A stretch of 64,000 nt of DNA from Fimadaptatus sp948467645 (GCA_948467645.1 CAOKFD010000004.1:1-64000), one strand, 5' to 3'. Positions 32,587 through 41,894 are shown, counted from the stretch's first letter. Translations and numbers: made by a program. Notes: generated from the sequence alone by a model not told the origin.

Positions 32587-34599
32587 ATGCCTAATGAGGA
32601 AAATAGGCCGGAAATGACCGCCGCTGAGTTGAGCGAACAGGAACAGATTCGCCGCGGCAAGCTCGCCGCGCTGGCTGCAGAGGGTCATGATCCCTTTTTG
32701 ATAACCCGGTACGATGTGACGCATCACTCGACCGACGCTATTGCCGAGTATGAGCGGCTGGAAAACGAATTCAAGGCCGCGCACGGCGACGAGGCCGACG
32801 CCGAAAATCACGAAAATGCCCCCAAACTTGCGGTGTCCATCGCCGGGCGCATGATGTCGCGCCGCGTGATGGGCAAGGCCAGCTTCTGCCACCTGCTGGA
32901 CAGGGATGGCCGGATACAGGTATATGTGCGCAAGGATAACGTGGGCGAGGAAAACTACGCCGCGTTTAAGGATCTGGACATAGGCGATATAATCGGCGTA
33001 AAGGGCGAGATGTTCCGCACGCGCACCGGTGAAATGTCGGTAAAGGCCACAGAATTCACGCTTCTGAGCAAGTCGCTGCGCCCGCTGCCCGAAAAGTTCC
33101 ACGGTCTGAAGGACCTCGACATGCGCTATCGCCAGCGCTATGTGGATCTGATAATGAACCCCGAAGTGCGCCGCATATTCGAGGTGCGCTCGCGCTTTAT
33201 CAAATTCCTGCGCGATTATCTGGACGCGCGCGGCTATATCGAGGTGGAAACGCCCGTACTGAACACCATCGCGGGCGGCGCGGCGGCGCGTCCGTTCGTG
33301 ACGCATCACAATACGCTGGACATAGATATGTACATGCGCATAGCCACCGAGCTGCCGCTAAAGCGCCTTATAGTGGGCGGCATGGAGCGCGTATACGAAG
33401 TGGGCCGCATATTCCGCAACGAGGGCATGGATCCCAAGCATAACCCTGAATTCACCACCGTGGAGCTGTACGAAGCTTACGCCGACTACCACACCATGAT
33501 GGATATAGCCGAGGGCGTGGTGTCGGGCGCGGCAAAGCACATACTGGGCACGTATAACGTAGAGTGGCAGGGCGAAAAGATCGACCTGACTCCCGGCTGG
33601 CCGCGGCTCACCATGGTTGACGCGGTAAAGAAGTATGTAGGCATAGACTTTGACGCGATAACCGACGACGCCGAGGCAGTGGCCGCCGCCAAGGCCAAGG
33701 GCGTGGAGCTGGCCGATACCGCCGAAAAGACCTGGGGCAACGCGCTGTACGCCTGCTTTGACCAGAAGGTCGAGGAACAGCTGATTCAGCCCACCTTCAT
33801 AACCATGTACCCGGTCGAGGTGTCGCCGCTGACCAAGCGCAGCCCGCTCGACCCGCGCCTGACCGAGCGATTCGAGTTCTTCATCTGCCGCAGCGAGATG
33901 GGCAACGCCTACTCCGAGCTGAATGACCCGATCGACCAGCGCCACCGCTTTGAAAAGCAGATCGAGCTGCGCGAGCGCGGCGACGACGAGACCGAGATGA
34001 TGGACGAGGACTTCCTCACCGCCATAGAATACGGCCTGCCTCCCACGGGCGGTATGGGCATCGGCATAGATCGCGTGGTAATGATGCTGACCAATTCCGA
34101 CACCATACGCGAGGTCATATTGTTCCCGACGATGAAGCCCATGGGCGCCGATAAGAAGCCCGAAAAGTGCGCCGAGGCTGCGGCGGAGGCCGCTCCGGAA
34201 GTGCCCGCAGTGCAGGAGAAGATCGACTTCTCCCACGTAAAGATAGAGCCTATATTTGCGGAAACGGTCGACTTTGACACCTTCGCCAAATCCGACTTCC
34301 GCGCGGTGAAGATACTGGCCTGCGAGGCGGTGCCCAAGTCCAAGAAGCTTTTGAAGTTCACGCTGGATGACGGAGAGCGCAAGGATCGCGTGATTTTGAG
34401 CGGTATTCACGAGTATTACGAGCCGGAAGATCTCGTTGGCAAGACGGCTATAGCTATTGTGAACCTGCCGGCGCGCAAGATGATGGGCATCGATTCCGAG
34501 GGCATGCTGATTTCGGCGGTACACGAGGAAGACGGCCACGAAGGACTCAATCTGCTCATGGTCGATCCCCGCATCCCGGCGGGCGCGAAGTTGTATTAA
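32587..34599 (+). CDS. lysS: Lysyl-tRNA synthetase fused to a C-terminal tRNA-binding domain
   Basis: 670 residues, against about 500 for a usual class II LysRS. Residues 60-170 form the OB-fold anticodon domain; the catalytic core follows, with motif 2 (RNEGMDPKHNPEFTTVELYE) and motif 3 (GMGIGIDRVVMMLT). After residue 515 comes an Ala/Glu/Pro linker (about 520-543), then a 125-residue domain of the Trbp111/EMAPII type (VDFDTFAKSDFRAVKILACE, then LPARKMMGIDSEGMLISA), as normally found at the C-terminus of MetRS or alone. It should strengthen tRNA binding. The start lies after TGGAG. The catalytic motifs look intact. Confidence 0.95.
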   Translation: MPNEENRPEMTAAELSEQEQIRRGKLAALAAEGHDPFLITRYDVTHHSTDAIAEYERLENEFKAAHGDEADAENHENAPKLAVSIAGRMMSRRVMGKASFCHLLDRDGRIQVYVRKDNVGEENYAAFKDLDIGDIIGVKGEMFRTRTGEMSVKATEFTLLSKSLRPLPEKFHGLKDLDMRYRQRYVDLIMNPEVRRIFEVRSRFIKFLRDYLDARGYIEVETPVLNTIAGGAAARPFVTHHNTLDIDMYMRIATELPLKRLIVGGMERVYEVGRIFRNEGMDPKHNPEFTTVELYEAYADYHTMMDIAEGVVSGAAKHILGTYNVEWQGEKIDLTPGWPRLTMVDAVKKYVGIDFDAITDDAEAVAAAKAKGVELADTAEKTWGNALYACFDQKVEEQLIQPTFITMYPVEVSPLTKRSPLDPRLTERFEFFICRSEMGNAYSELNDPIDQRHRFEKQIELRERGDDETEMMDEDFLTAIEYGLPPTGGMGIGIDRVVMMLTNSDTIREVILFPTMKPMGADKKPEKCAEAAAEAAPEVPAVQEKIDFSHVKIEPIFAETVDFDTFAKSDFRAVKILACEAVPKSKKLLKFTLDDGERKDRVILSGIHEYYEPEDLVGKTAIAIVNLPARKMMGIDSEGMLISAVHEEDGHEGLNLLMVDPRIPAGAKLY

Positions 34600-34616
34600 T
34601 TCCTGCTGAACTGGCG

Positions 34617-34655
34617 AATCGCCGCCTGAAATGGCGGATTTGGGGATTTTTGAGG
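34617..34655 (+). terminator. Weak terminator after lysS
   Basis: AATCGCCGCC pairs with GGCGGATT across a TGAAAT loop, followed by TGGGGATTTTT. The T-run is interrupted, so strength is doubtful. Confidence 0.5.
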
Positions 34656-34771
34656 CACATGCCAAGGCGGGTCGCAAAGATCCCCGTAATGACGCCGATG
34701 GGCAGGCAAAAGCCGCCTGGCATGAATCTTGACTAAAACGAGTTTTCCACTGTACGAAAGGATGTGGCCCG

Positions 34772-35623
34772 ATGCCGGATACGCGCATTACCAGGGAAAG
34801 ACTAAAGAATCACTGGGTATACAGCTCGTGGAAATACCTCCTTATGGTAGTGATATTCGTCGCTGGCTGGAACCTTACGTACAGTGTGACCGAATACAAG
34901 CCGCCGCGCGAAAAACGGCTGGAGATGTACGTGCTCGCCCAGGCGTATAACGACGAAAACGTTCGCGCGCTGGCGGCGGAGATGGCGCCGGAATTCGTGG
35001 GCGAGGAAGAGGGCGATATGGAAGCGCTCAATTTCTATACCATGAGCTACGGCGGCTCGGATGATACATACGGCCCGCAGTTGCTCATGACGCGCCTTGC
35101 CTCGTTCGAGGGCGACATATATCTGGTAGATGAAGAGACGATGGCTTCCTTTGTAAGTCAGGAGCTTGCAACGCCGCTGGACGATTACATCGCGTCGGGT
35201 GCGCTGCATGTGGACGGCATCGATCTTGAGGCCGGCACGCGCGCCGAACCGGCGGGCGAGGATGAGGAAGGCAACACGATATACAGCAGCGAACGCCACG
35301 TATACGCGCTGCCCGCCCAGCAGCTGTACGGAATGCTGGAAAACGAGCTTGTGGACAACCGCGGCATGTACTTCGTGGTCATGTCGTACAGCGACAAGCC
35401 TGATCTGTGCATTGAACTGCTCAACGCATTCATAGACCGCTTCAAGGAGGATAAGCCCGATTGGCTTATCGCTCAGGAGGAGCGCAAGCGGCAGGAAATC
35501 GCCGATCTGCCCTCCGAAATGACCGTCGATTCGCTCAAGTCTCAGGCAACGCCCGAGCCGACCGAGGCCGCGTCGGATGAACCCGACCAGCCCGCAGACG
35601 ACGCGACGGCCGCACCGCAATAG
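34772..35623 (+). CDS. Single-pass membrane protein with extracellular domain, unknown
   Basis: 283 residues. N-terminal cytoplasmic part, one membrane helix (about 21-39, WKYLLMVVIFVAGWNLTYSV), then an extracellular part with VLAQAYNDENVRALAAEM and GDIYLVDEETMASFVSQ, which recall parts of extracellular solute-binding proteins, and a disordered Thr/Glu/Pro/Asp-rich C-terminal tail of 35 residues. The resemblance is too weak to name a ligand. It follows lysS by about 170 bp and ends at a strong terminator. Confidence 0.7.
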   Translation: MPDTRITRERLKNHWVYSSWKYLLMVVIFVAGWNLTYSVTEYKPPREKRLEMYVLAQAYNDENVRALAAEMAPEFVGEEEGDMEALNFYTMSYGGSDDTYGPQLLMTRLASFEGDIYLVDEETMASFVSQELATPLDDYIASGALHVDGIDLEAGTRAEPAGEDEEGNTIYSSERHVYALPAQQLYGMLENELVDNRGMYFVVMSYSDKPDLCIELLNAFIDRFKEDKPDWLIAQEERKRQEIADLPSEMTVDSLKSQATPEPTEAASDEPDQPADDATAAPQ

Positions 35624-35645
35624 TATACATTAAGGCATATATTGC

Positions 35646-35680
35646 ATCGCCGTCATCCGATTGGATGGCGGCGATTTTTG
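35646..35680 (+). terminator. Strong terminator after the membrane protein
   Basis: ATCGCCGTCATCC (35646-35658) pairs with GGATGGCGGCGAT (35663-35675) with one G-U pair, followed by TTTT. Confidence 0.88.
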
Positions 35681-36013
35681 AAAGCATTGTGGATTGAATG
35701 TGCGGGCAAATGGTACTGGATGCTTAAAAAGTGGTGCGAAATGGAACTTGAATGAGAAATTGTGCCGCTATACAAAGCGAATATGCATTGACTGAAATGA
35801 AATGTGCCTTAAAGTGGATTGAAATCCCATAAATGACTAAAAATGGAGCGCGGTGCAATCGTATGGCGCAAAACGGAGACGAGTTTCAACAAACGCGCAT
35901 AAATCAGCCTGAACGAAATAAAATGGGGCGGCATGTGGCGTTGAGCGGCATTCATGGGCCGAGGGCGCAATGCTAAAAAACGATAAAATCTACGGCAAGA
36001 TTTTATCAAAGTA
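35681..36013. other. AT-rich intergenic region without a recognised gene
   Basis: About 330 bp. Only short words (GCCTTAAA at about 35807) and AT-rich stretches; no ORF of note. The nfnA promoter follows. Confidence 0.45.
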
Positions 36014-36042
36014 TTCACTATATCATCAATCGGTGATATAAT
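36014..36042 (+). promoter_or_regulatory. Promoter with embedded palindromic operator for the NfnAB-type pair
   Basis: TATAAT (36037-36042) has a -35-like TTCACT at 17 bp. Overlapping it is the perfect inverted repeat TATATCA-N8-TGATATA (36019-36040), which covers the spacer and half of the -10 box. Such a site should bind a dimeric repressor. It does not match the Rex consensus (TTGTTAA-type). Confidence 0.65.
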
Positions 36043-36091
36043 AAATTGAATGGCGCTGTGCGCCGTCGGCGATGGCTGGGAGGTAATTTGA

Positions 36092-36940
36092 ATGTATAAT
36101 GTGCTGGATAAAAAGCTGCTTGCGCCGGGACTGATGCGCATCGACGTATCCGCGCCCGACGTGGCCGCCAAGGCGCGGCCCGGGCAGTTTGTGATAGTGC
36201 GCGTGGTCGAGGACGGCGAGCGCATACCGCTGACTATCGGCGGCGCGGATGAAAAGACCGGCTCGATAACGCTGCTGGTGCAGATGGTGGGCCTTAGCAC
36301 CACCCTGATGGGCGAAACGCCGGTGGGCGGCAAGTTCGCGTCCGTGACCGGCCCTCTGGGCAATCCCACTCACTTTGGCGACGCCAGGCGCGTGCTGTGC
36401 ATCGGCGGCGGCGTGGGCACAGCGGTGCTTTATCCGCAGGTAAGGTATCTGGCGGGTGAAGGCATTTACGTGGACGTAATCGAGGGGGCGCGAACCGAGG
36501 AGCTGCTGGTGCTGCAGGACGAGCTGGGACAGCTGGCTAACCACCTGTATGTGGCCACCAACGACGGCTCAAAGGGTACAAAGGGCTTCGTGACCGACGT
36601 GTTCAATAAGCTGATGGCCGAGGGCGAGCATTACGACCTTGTAATCGCAATCGGCCCGCCCATAATGATGAAGGTTGTGGCCGAGGCCACGCGCCCGCTG
36701 GGCATACGCACGCTGGTCAGCCTGAACCCGATAATGGTGGACGGCACCGGCATGTGCGGCGGCTGCCGCGTGAGCGTGGGCGGCAAGGTCAAATACGCGT
36801 GCGTGGACGGCCCCGAGTTCGACGGCCACGAGGTGGACTTCGACAGCCTGATGCGCCGTCTGGGCGCGTACAAAGAGCAGGAGAAGCGCGCCATGGAGGA
36901 TCACAAGTGCAGAATCGGAGGGATAGGCCATGTCAATTGA
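36092..36940 (+). CDS. nfnA: Ferredoxin-NADP reductase subunit alpha-like FAD/FeS protein (NfnA/SudB/PyrK type)
   Basis: 282 residues. FAD-binding N-terminal part with RPGQFVIVRVVEDGERIPLTI, NAD-binding GGGVGTAVLYPQVRYL near residue 108, and a C-terminal [2Fe-2S] site in MCGGCRVSVGGKVKYACVDG near residue 220 (C-x2-C-x11-C), followed by an aspartate-rich tail. It pairs with the next gene, whose start overlaps the stop by 11 nt. Known pairs either bifurcate electrons between NADH, ferredoxin and NADP or reduce sulfur (SudAB); sequence alone does not separate them. Confidence 0.85.
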   Translation: MYNVLDKKLLAPGLMRIDVSAPDVAAKARPGQFVIVRVVEDGERIPLTIGGADEKTGSITLLVQMVGLSTTLMGETPVGGKFASVTGPLGNPTHFGDARRVLCIGGGVGTAVLYPQVRYLAGEGIYVDVIEGARTEELLVLQDELGQLANHLYVATNDGSKGTKGFVTDVFNKLMAEGEHYDLVIAIGPPIMMKVVAEATRPLGIRTLVSLNPIMVDGTGMCGGCRVSVGGKVKYACVDGPEFDGHEVDFDSLMRRLGAYKEQEKRAMEDHKCRIGGIGHVN

Positions 36941-38303
36941 GCGCGTAGCCATGCCCGCCCAGCAGCCGCTGGTGCGTGCAAAAAACTTTGACGAGGTAAA
37001 TACGGGTTACAGCGAAAGCGACGCGGCGCTGGAGGCCTCGCGCTGTCTTAATTGCAAAAACCCGCGCTGCGTGACCGGCTGTCCCGTAAACGTACGCATA
37101 CCCGACTTCATAAGCAAAATAAAGCAGGGCGATTATGAAGGGGCGTATCAGACAATACGCTCCACCAGCAGTCTGCCCGCGGTCTGCGGCCGCGTGTGTC
37201 CGCAGGAAAATCAGTGCGAAAGCAAGTGCGTGATGGGTATAAAGGGCAAGAGCGTCGCGATAGGCAATCTGGAGCGCTTCGTGGCCGACCGCCATATGGC
37301 GGGCAATCATGCGGTCGAACGCCCCGAGTCCAACGGCACAAAGGTAGCCGTGATAGGCGCAGGACCGGCCGGACTTACATGCGCGGGCGACCTCAGGCAG
37401 CGCGGCTACGACGTGACTGTGTTCGAGGCGCTGCACGCGCCCGGCGGCGTGCTGATATACGGCATACCCGAGTTCCGCCTGCCCAAGGCGCTGGTGCGGC
37501 GCGAGGTGGCCGCGCTGGAAGAAATGGGCGTGGAGCTTAAACTGAATCAGGTCATCGGCCGCACGCATACCATCGACGAGCTGTTTGAGGAAGGCTACAA
37601 GGCCGTGTTCATAGGCTCGGGCGCGGGTCTGCCCAACTTCATGCGCGTGCCGGGTGAGGAACTTAACGGCGTGTATTCGGCCAACGAATACCTGACGCGC
37701 ATAAATCTTATGAAGGCATACAAGGAGGGCGCGCATACGCCCATAATGCACGCCAAACGCGCCGCGGTAATCGGCGGCGGCAATGTGGCCATGGACGCGG
37801 CGCGCTGTGCGCTGCGCATGGGCGCGGAAACGTACATCGTGTACCGCCGCGGCATAGACGAGATGCCCGCGCGCCGCGAGGAGATTCACCACGCGCAGGA
37901 AGAGGGCGTAAACTTCGTAAACCTCGTCGCACCGCTTGAGGTATTGGGCGACGACAAGGGCTGGGTAAAGGGTCTGAAGGCCATCCGATGCGAACTGGGC
38001 GAGCCGGACGCGTCGGGCCGCCGCCGTCCCGTGGAGATACCGGGCAGCGAGTTCGTGCTAGACGTGGACATGGTTATCGTCGCGATAGGCACAAGCCCCA
38101 ATCCGCTGATTGCCTCCACCACGCCCGGACTGGAGACCAACAAGCGCGGCTGTCTGGTAGTGCGCGAGGATTCGCTGCATACGTCGCGCGACGCGGTATG
38201 GGCGGGCGGCGACGCTGTTACCGGCGCGGCCACCGTAATACTGGCGATGGGCGCGGGCAAGCAGGCCGCGCGCGAAATCGACGAATACCTGAGCAGGCAA
38301 TAA
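36930..38303 (+). CDS. nfnB: NADPH-dependent glutamate synthase small-subunit-like FAD/FeS protein (NfnB type)
   Basis: 457 residues. N-terminal [4Fe-4S] cysteines in CLNCKNPRCVTGCPVNVRIPDF and CGRVCPQENQCESKC, then the dinucleotide motifs GAGPAGLTCAGDL (FAD) and GGGNVAMDAARCALRMG (NAD(P)), and AGGDAVTGAATVILAMGAGK at the end. Common annotations are gltA or gltD, but the lone pair with nfnA and no large glutamate synthase subunit favours an Nfn or sulfide dehydrogenase type enzyme. The overlap with nfnA ensures equal synthesis. Confidence 0.85.
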   Translation: MSIERVAMPAQQPLVRAKNFDEVNTGYSESDAALEASRCLNCKNPRCVTGCPVNVRIPDFISKIKQGDYEGAYQTIRSTSSLPAVCGRVCPQENQCESKCVMGIKGKSVAIGNLERFVADRHMAGNHAVERPESNGTKVAVIGAGPAGLTCAGDLRQRGYDVTVFEALHAPGGVLIYGIPEFRLPKALVRREVAALEEMGVELKLNQVIGRTHTIDELFEEGYKAVFIGSGAGLPNFMRVPGEELNGVYSANEYLTRINLMKAYKEGAHTPIMHAKRAAVIGGGNVAMDAARCALRMGAETYIVYRRGIDEMPARREEIHHAQEEGVNFVNLVAPLEVLGDDKGWVKGLKAIRCELGEPDASGRRRPVEIPGSEFVLDVDMVIVAIGTSPNPLIASTTPGLETNKRGCLVVREDSLHTSRDAVWAGGDAVTGAATVILAMGAGKQAAREIDEYLSRQ

Positions 38304-38319
38304 GCGTGACTTAAACACG

Positions 38320-38367
38320 AGTGCCGTCGGCTGCGGACTGAGCTGCGCATCCGGCGGCACTTGCTTT
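38320..38367 (+). terminator. Terminator after the nfnAB pair
   Basis: AGTGCCGTCGG pairs with CCGGCGGCACT (one mismatch) across a 20-nt loop, followed by TGCTTTTG. Moderate strength. Confidence 0.55.
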
Positions 38368-38673
38368 TGCGGCGAGGGGTTTGGGTGAAAGGCAGAACAT
38401 CGGCTTGGGCGGTTAAGTTGTGTTTTGTAAAAGCAGAAGGCGCTGCTGGATGCCTTACTAAACGCTTAGGCATACACCCAAGCATTGCCTTGAAAGCGTG
38501 CTTATGCAGTCTGGTCTAGGAAAAGCATTTTACATTGAAAGAAACGCTTTTTTCAGACAATGACCTGTTACAGCCTTAAACCGAAAATCAGCGCCGCGAC
38601 AGTATGCCTTAACCGCGTGCATCCCAATTCTTAAATCGGACAAAATATTAATGCGGGTTTATCCCCGATATGC
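38368..38673. other. Intergenic region before obg
   Basis: About 300 bp with several short GCCTTAA-type words and AAAGCATTTTACATTG / AAACGCTTTTTT segments that could pair. No ORF of significance. Confidence 0.4.
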
Positions 38674-38702
38674 TTGCATTTGTACATAAAACAGCTTATG
38701 AT
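38674..38702 (+). promoter_or_regulatory. obg promoter
   Basis: TTGCAT (38674-38679), 17-bp spacer, TATGAT (38697-38702). A small hairpin GCGGGC/GCCCGC lies just upstream of the obg start (38760-38776). Confidence 0.7.
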
Positions 38703-38782
38703 TTTTGAGCGCGCTGCATGGGCTTCCACTCGCCTGGGGCAGCCGAGTATTGATGGAGGGCGGGCAGTGCCCGCGTGACGAT

Positions 38783-40048
38783 ATGGCATTATTTGTTGAC
38801 ATAGTTACAATCCGGGTAAAGGCGGGCGACGGCGGCAACGGCTGCGTGTCGTTCCACCGCGAAAAGTACGTTCAGCAGGGCGGACCCGACGGCGGCGACG
38901 GCGGGCGCGGCGGCGACATAGTGTTTATGGCCACCGAGCGTATGCACACGCTGCTGGACTTCCGCTACAAGCGCTCCTATTCCGCGCCCAACGGCGAGCA
39001 GGGCAAGAAGGGCCGCTCCTCGGGCAAGAGCGGCGAAAGTCTGGTTATCGAGGTTCCGCCGGGAACGCTGGTGCGCGACAAGGAGACCGGCCGCGTGCTG
39101 ATGGATCTGTATGTGCCGAACGAGAAAAAGACGCTGCTGCGCGGCGGCAACGGCGGCTTCGGCAACATGCACTTTGCCACGCCCACGCGCCAGGCGCCCA
39201 ACTTCGCCAAGCCCGGCGTGAAGTGCCAGCCGCTTGAGGTTATGTTGGAGCTGAAGTCAATCGCCGATGTGGGTCTGGTAGGCTTCCCGAATGTGGGCAA
39301 GTCTACCATACTGTCGGTTGTTACCGCGGCGCGCCCCAAGATCGCCAACTACCACTTCACAACGCTTACGCCCAATCTGGGCATAGTCAGTCAGGACGGC
39401 GAGAGCTTCGTAATGGCCGACATACCCGGTCTGGTCGAGGGCGCGAGCGAGGGCGTGGGGCTGGGACACGACTTCCTGCGCCACATCGAGCGCACCCGTA
39501 TGCTGCTGCACGTAATCGACGTGTCGGGCAGTGAGGGCCGCGACCCGGTGGAGGATTTCGATGCGATAATGCACGAGCTGGAGCAGTACGGCGATCTGGC
39601 CTCGCGTCCGATGATCGTGGCCGCGAACAAGACAGATCTGCCCGGCGCGGACGAGAATATCGAGCGCCTGCGTGCGCACGTTGCGGATCGCGGCATTGAG
39701 GTATTCCCCGTATCGGCCGCGACGAACGAGGGGCTCAAGCCGCTTATGCGCGCGGCGATGGACATGCTGCGCACCCTGCCCGAGGCCGCGCCCATCGAGG
39801 CCGACGAAATGCCGCTGCCCGAGGAGGAAACGCCCTACGAGGTGCGCAAGGACGGCGACGTGTACGAGGTCATCGGCCCGTCGATGCAGCACCTTATCGA
39901 TTCGGTCAATTTCTCGGACGAGGATTCGCTCAACTGGTTCCATCGCACGCTGCGCCGCTGGGGCGTTATCGATGCGCTGCGCGCTCAGGGCGCGGGTGAG
40001 GGCGATACAGTGCGCGTTGGCGATATGGAGTTCGATTTCGTAGAGTAA
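38783..40048 (+). CDS. obg: GTPase Obg/CgtA
   Basis: 421 residues. The Gly-rich Obg fold (AGDGGNGCVSFHREKY, GPDGGDGGRGGDIVF) is followed by the G domain with G1 GFPNVGKSTI, G3 DIPGLVEGA, G4 NKTD and G5 SAA, and the C-terminal OCT domain (VYEVIGPSMQHLIDSVNF). Acts in 50S ribosome assembly and stringent response. The start is set by MALFVDIVTIRVKAGDGG; the ribosome site is weak, within a hairpin region. Upstream rplU/rpmA, often linked to obg, are not present. Next comes yhbY, as in Firmicutes. Confidence 0.95.
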   Translation: MALFVDIVTIRVKAGDGGNGCVSFHREKYVQQGGPDGGDGGRGGDIVFMATERMHTLLDFRYKRSYSAPNGEQGKKGRSSGKSGESLVIEVPPGTLVRDKETGRVLMDLYVPNEKKTLLRGGNGGFGNMHFATPTRQAPNFAKPGVKCQPLEVMLELKSIADVGLVGFPNVGKSTILSVVTAARPKIANYHFTTLTPNLGIVSQDGESFVMADIPGLVEGASEGVGLGHDFLRHIERTRMLLHVIDVSGSEGRDPVEDFDAIMHELEQYGDLASRPMIVAANKTDLPGADENIERLRAHVADRGIEVFPVSAATNEGLKPLMRAAMDMLRTLPEAAPIEADEMPLPEEETPYEVRKDGDVYEVIGPSMQHLIDSVNFSDEDSLNWFHRTLRRWGVIDALRAQGAGEGDTVRVGDMEFDFVE

Positions 40049-40082
40049 TATATACAAACGTTTGAAAAAAAGGAGAGATTTT

Positions 40083-40379
40083 ATGACTTCAAAACAACGC
40101 GCCGCGCTGCGCTCAATGGCAAATACCATGCCCACCATACTTCATATAGGCATTAACGGCATCACGAAAGAAGTGTGCCAGCAGGCATGGGACGCGCTGG
40201 AGGCGCGCGAGATAATCAAGGTCGGCCTGCAGGACGGTGCGCAGATGTCCACACGCGAGGCGTGCGACGAGCTGTGCGAAAAGGTTCACGCCGAGCCGGT
40301 GCAGTGCATAGGTAAGCGCTTCGTAATTTATCGTCCGGCGCGCAAGCCGGTTATCGATCTGGACGAGATTGTAAAGTAA
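40083..40379 (+). CDS. yhbY: YhbY family CRM-domain ribosome-assembly RNA-binding protein
   Basis: 98 residues, full length. CRM domain with the conserved TSKQRAALRSMANTM start, HIGINGITKEV (the GxxG-like loop) and IGKRFVIYRP. Binds pre-50S particles. AAGGAGAG lies 8 nt before the ATG. The stop TAA is followed after 2 nt by a short MITE-like element, and the expected next gene, nadD, is 1.6 kb away. Confidence 0.93.
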   Translation: MTSKQRAALRSMANTMPTILHIGINGITKEVCQQAWDALEAREIIKVGLQDGAQMSTREACDELCEKVHAEPVQCIGKRFVIYRPARKPVIDLDEIVK

Positions 40380-40381
40380 TT

Positions 40382-40447
40382 TAGAGTGTGTCTCAAACGG
40401 AACAATCCATTTGAACTTGCGAATTTTCCTTTTTGAGATACACTCTA
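40382..40447 (+). repeat. MITE-like element, short (66-bp) derivative after yhbY
   Basis: Ends TAGAGTGTGTCTCAAA and TTTTTGAGATACACTCTA are kept; the inside is reduced to AACAATCCATTTGAACTTGCGAATT. It begins 2 nt after the yhbY stop and would fold into a hairpin that could serve as an mRNA end. Confidence 0.85.
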
Positions 40448-40597
40448 GGTTCAGACAGGTAAAACGAGCGTGGACGGTCTGTCCGCGCTCGTTGCGGTTT
40501 AGCGGGAATGCGGCCGCAGTATGTGACTTAACACATGTTAAACTGTGCAAGCTGTGGATAAGTTTGATATATGGCAGGCATAGAGCGAGGCATTTTC

Positions 40598-40761
40598 TAG
40601 AGTGTGTCTCAAAAATTCCCTAATCCGCAATTTCGGCGTATTTTGCGCCATTTCTGCGTCATCAACCCTCGACTTAGCGCTGCTAAGCCTTCGGGTTTCT
40701 TCCTTGAACTGACGCAAAATCCACTCGAACTTGCGGATTTTCCTTTTTGAGACACACTCTA
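40598..40761 (+). repeat. MITE-like inverted-repeat element, copy 2 (subfamily B, complete)
   Basis: 164 bp. Perfect 18-bp terminal inverted repeats (TAGAGTGTGTCTCAAAAA and its complement), nested pairs AATCCGCAA/TTGCGGATT and TTGCGTCA-type arms, and a central CTTAGC-GCT-GCTAAG. Closest to the copy at 59627. It lies between the short derivative and the inserted membrane gene. Confidence 0.9.
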
Positions 40762-40865
40762 AGCAATGCTGGCTTTGAAAGCTGTATTCTTTCGGTAGAA
40801 AGTGCCGAAACGACAGCTGGCGATGGGCCATGATGCTAAGAAGCAAGTCAGACAGCCAGACTCGT

Positions 40866-41666
40866 CTAAGGCCACGCTCCGGCACGCGGCGGCTTAGGCA
40901 GGGAAGCGCACACCACCCACAGCGCGGCACACGCAAGCCCCGCCGCCCGACAGTACTCAAGCCCCAGTATGCGTCCGCTCACGCACAGCCCCAACGCCCA
41001 TGCGCCCAAGCGTGCGGCGCTCAGTCTGTCAAATATGGCGCGGATGGTATCAGAAATGCGCGTGCGCGGCGCGGCTTCTGCGCACAGCGGCAATGCGTCG
41101 TGCATGAGCTTAGCCAGTGCTTCGGGGGCGATAAGGCGTATGCCAAGCCGCTTTGCCAATGACAGCGCATCCTGGCCGAACGGCGCAGTGGACACAACAG
41201 CACATTCTTTTGCGCCGCAGCAGCGCCGCCATGCCGAAATCAGCGCGTCGGCGCTTACCTGTAAGCCGGGCCATGCGGTTATAAGCGTTATGCAAACCTC
41301 ACTTCCGTTGGCGCGCAGGGCGTGTATTGCGCCGTCCGCAGCATAGCACTTCGCGTACCTGCCGCGCGCGGTCAGCCATGCGGCGACGTTTTCCAGCGCG
41401 TCGCCCGGGCTTTTGAGCGAAATGTGTTCGCACAGCGCGCGTACCTCGGCGGGGGCGAGCGCATCGCCGCGCCTGCGTCTGCGCATACGCCCTTTAACCA
41501 GCATTGCAAGTGCGATAGTCGCGCCCGAACATGCGACGGCCATAAGCATCGCCGGGTACATGCGCCCCATGCGCGCAAACAGATAGTAGAACCACACGGC
41601 CAGGCACAGCGACCATAGCGCGCTGGTATCGATAAATCGCGCAAACGCGGTGCGGGGTGCGCGCAT
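40866..41666 (-). CDS. Membrane protein with Mrr-like (restriction-endonuclease-fold) middle, inserted between yhbY and nadD
   Basis: 266 residues. Two N-terminal hydrophobic helices (about 15-55), an Arg-rich loop RMRRRRRG, a soluble part (about 75-190), then hydrophobic C-terminal helices. The soluble part ends AVVSTAPFGQDALSLAKRLGIRLIAPEALAKLM, which has the look of the Mrr_cat tail (T..F...A...A...I.LI....L). Catalytic D-ExK residues could not be assigned, so nuclease activity is doubtful. It reads against the otherwise uniform plus-strand operon. AAGGAA precedes the ATG; a GTG start three codons earlier is possible. Confidence 0.65.
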   Translation of the reverse strand: MRAPRTAFARFIDTSALWSLCLAVWFYYLFARMGRMYPAMLMAVACSGATIALAMLVKGRMRRRRRGDALAPAEVRALCEHISLKSPGDALENVAAWLTARGRYAKCYAADGAIHALRANGSEVCITLITAWPGLQVSADALISAWRRCCGAKECAVVSTAPFGQDALSLAKRLGIRLIAPEALAKLMHDALPLCAEAAPRTRISDTIRAIFDRLSAARLGAWALGLCVSGRILGLEYCRAAGLACAALWVVCASLPKPPRAGAWP

Positions 41667-41894
41667 TGCGGACACTTCCTTTCAATGTAAAAGCCCCAAA
41701 CGGGATTTGACAAGCATATTTTGCCGCGCATAAGGCGGTTTAATGCACATGTGCGCGGCGGCTGCGGGCTTTACGGAGGCGGTGCGCGATGGTTTGGCGA
41801 CGCCGGCTTACCGCCTGAAACAAGCCTTACAAGGTGCGACAGCCTTATGCAAGCCGCCTTAATCTGCCTTAAAGTCAAAAATTCGACAATACTC

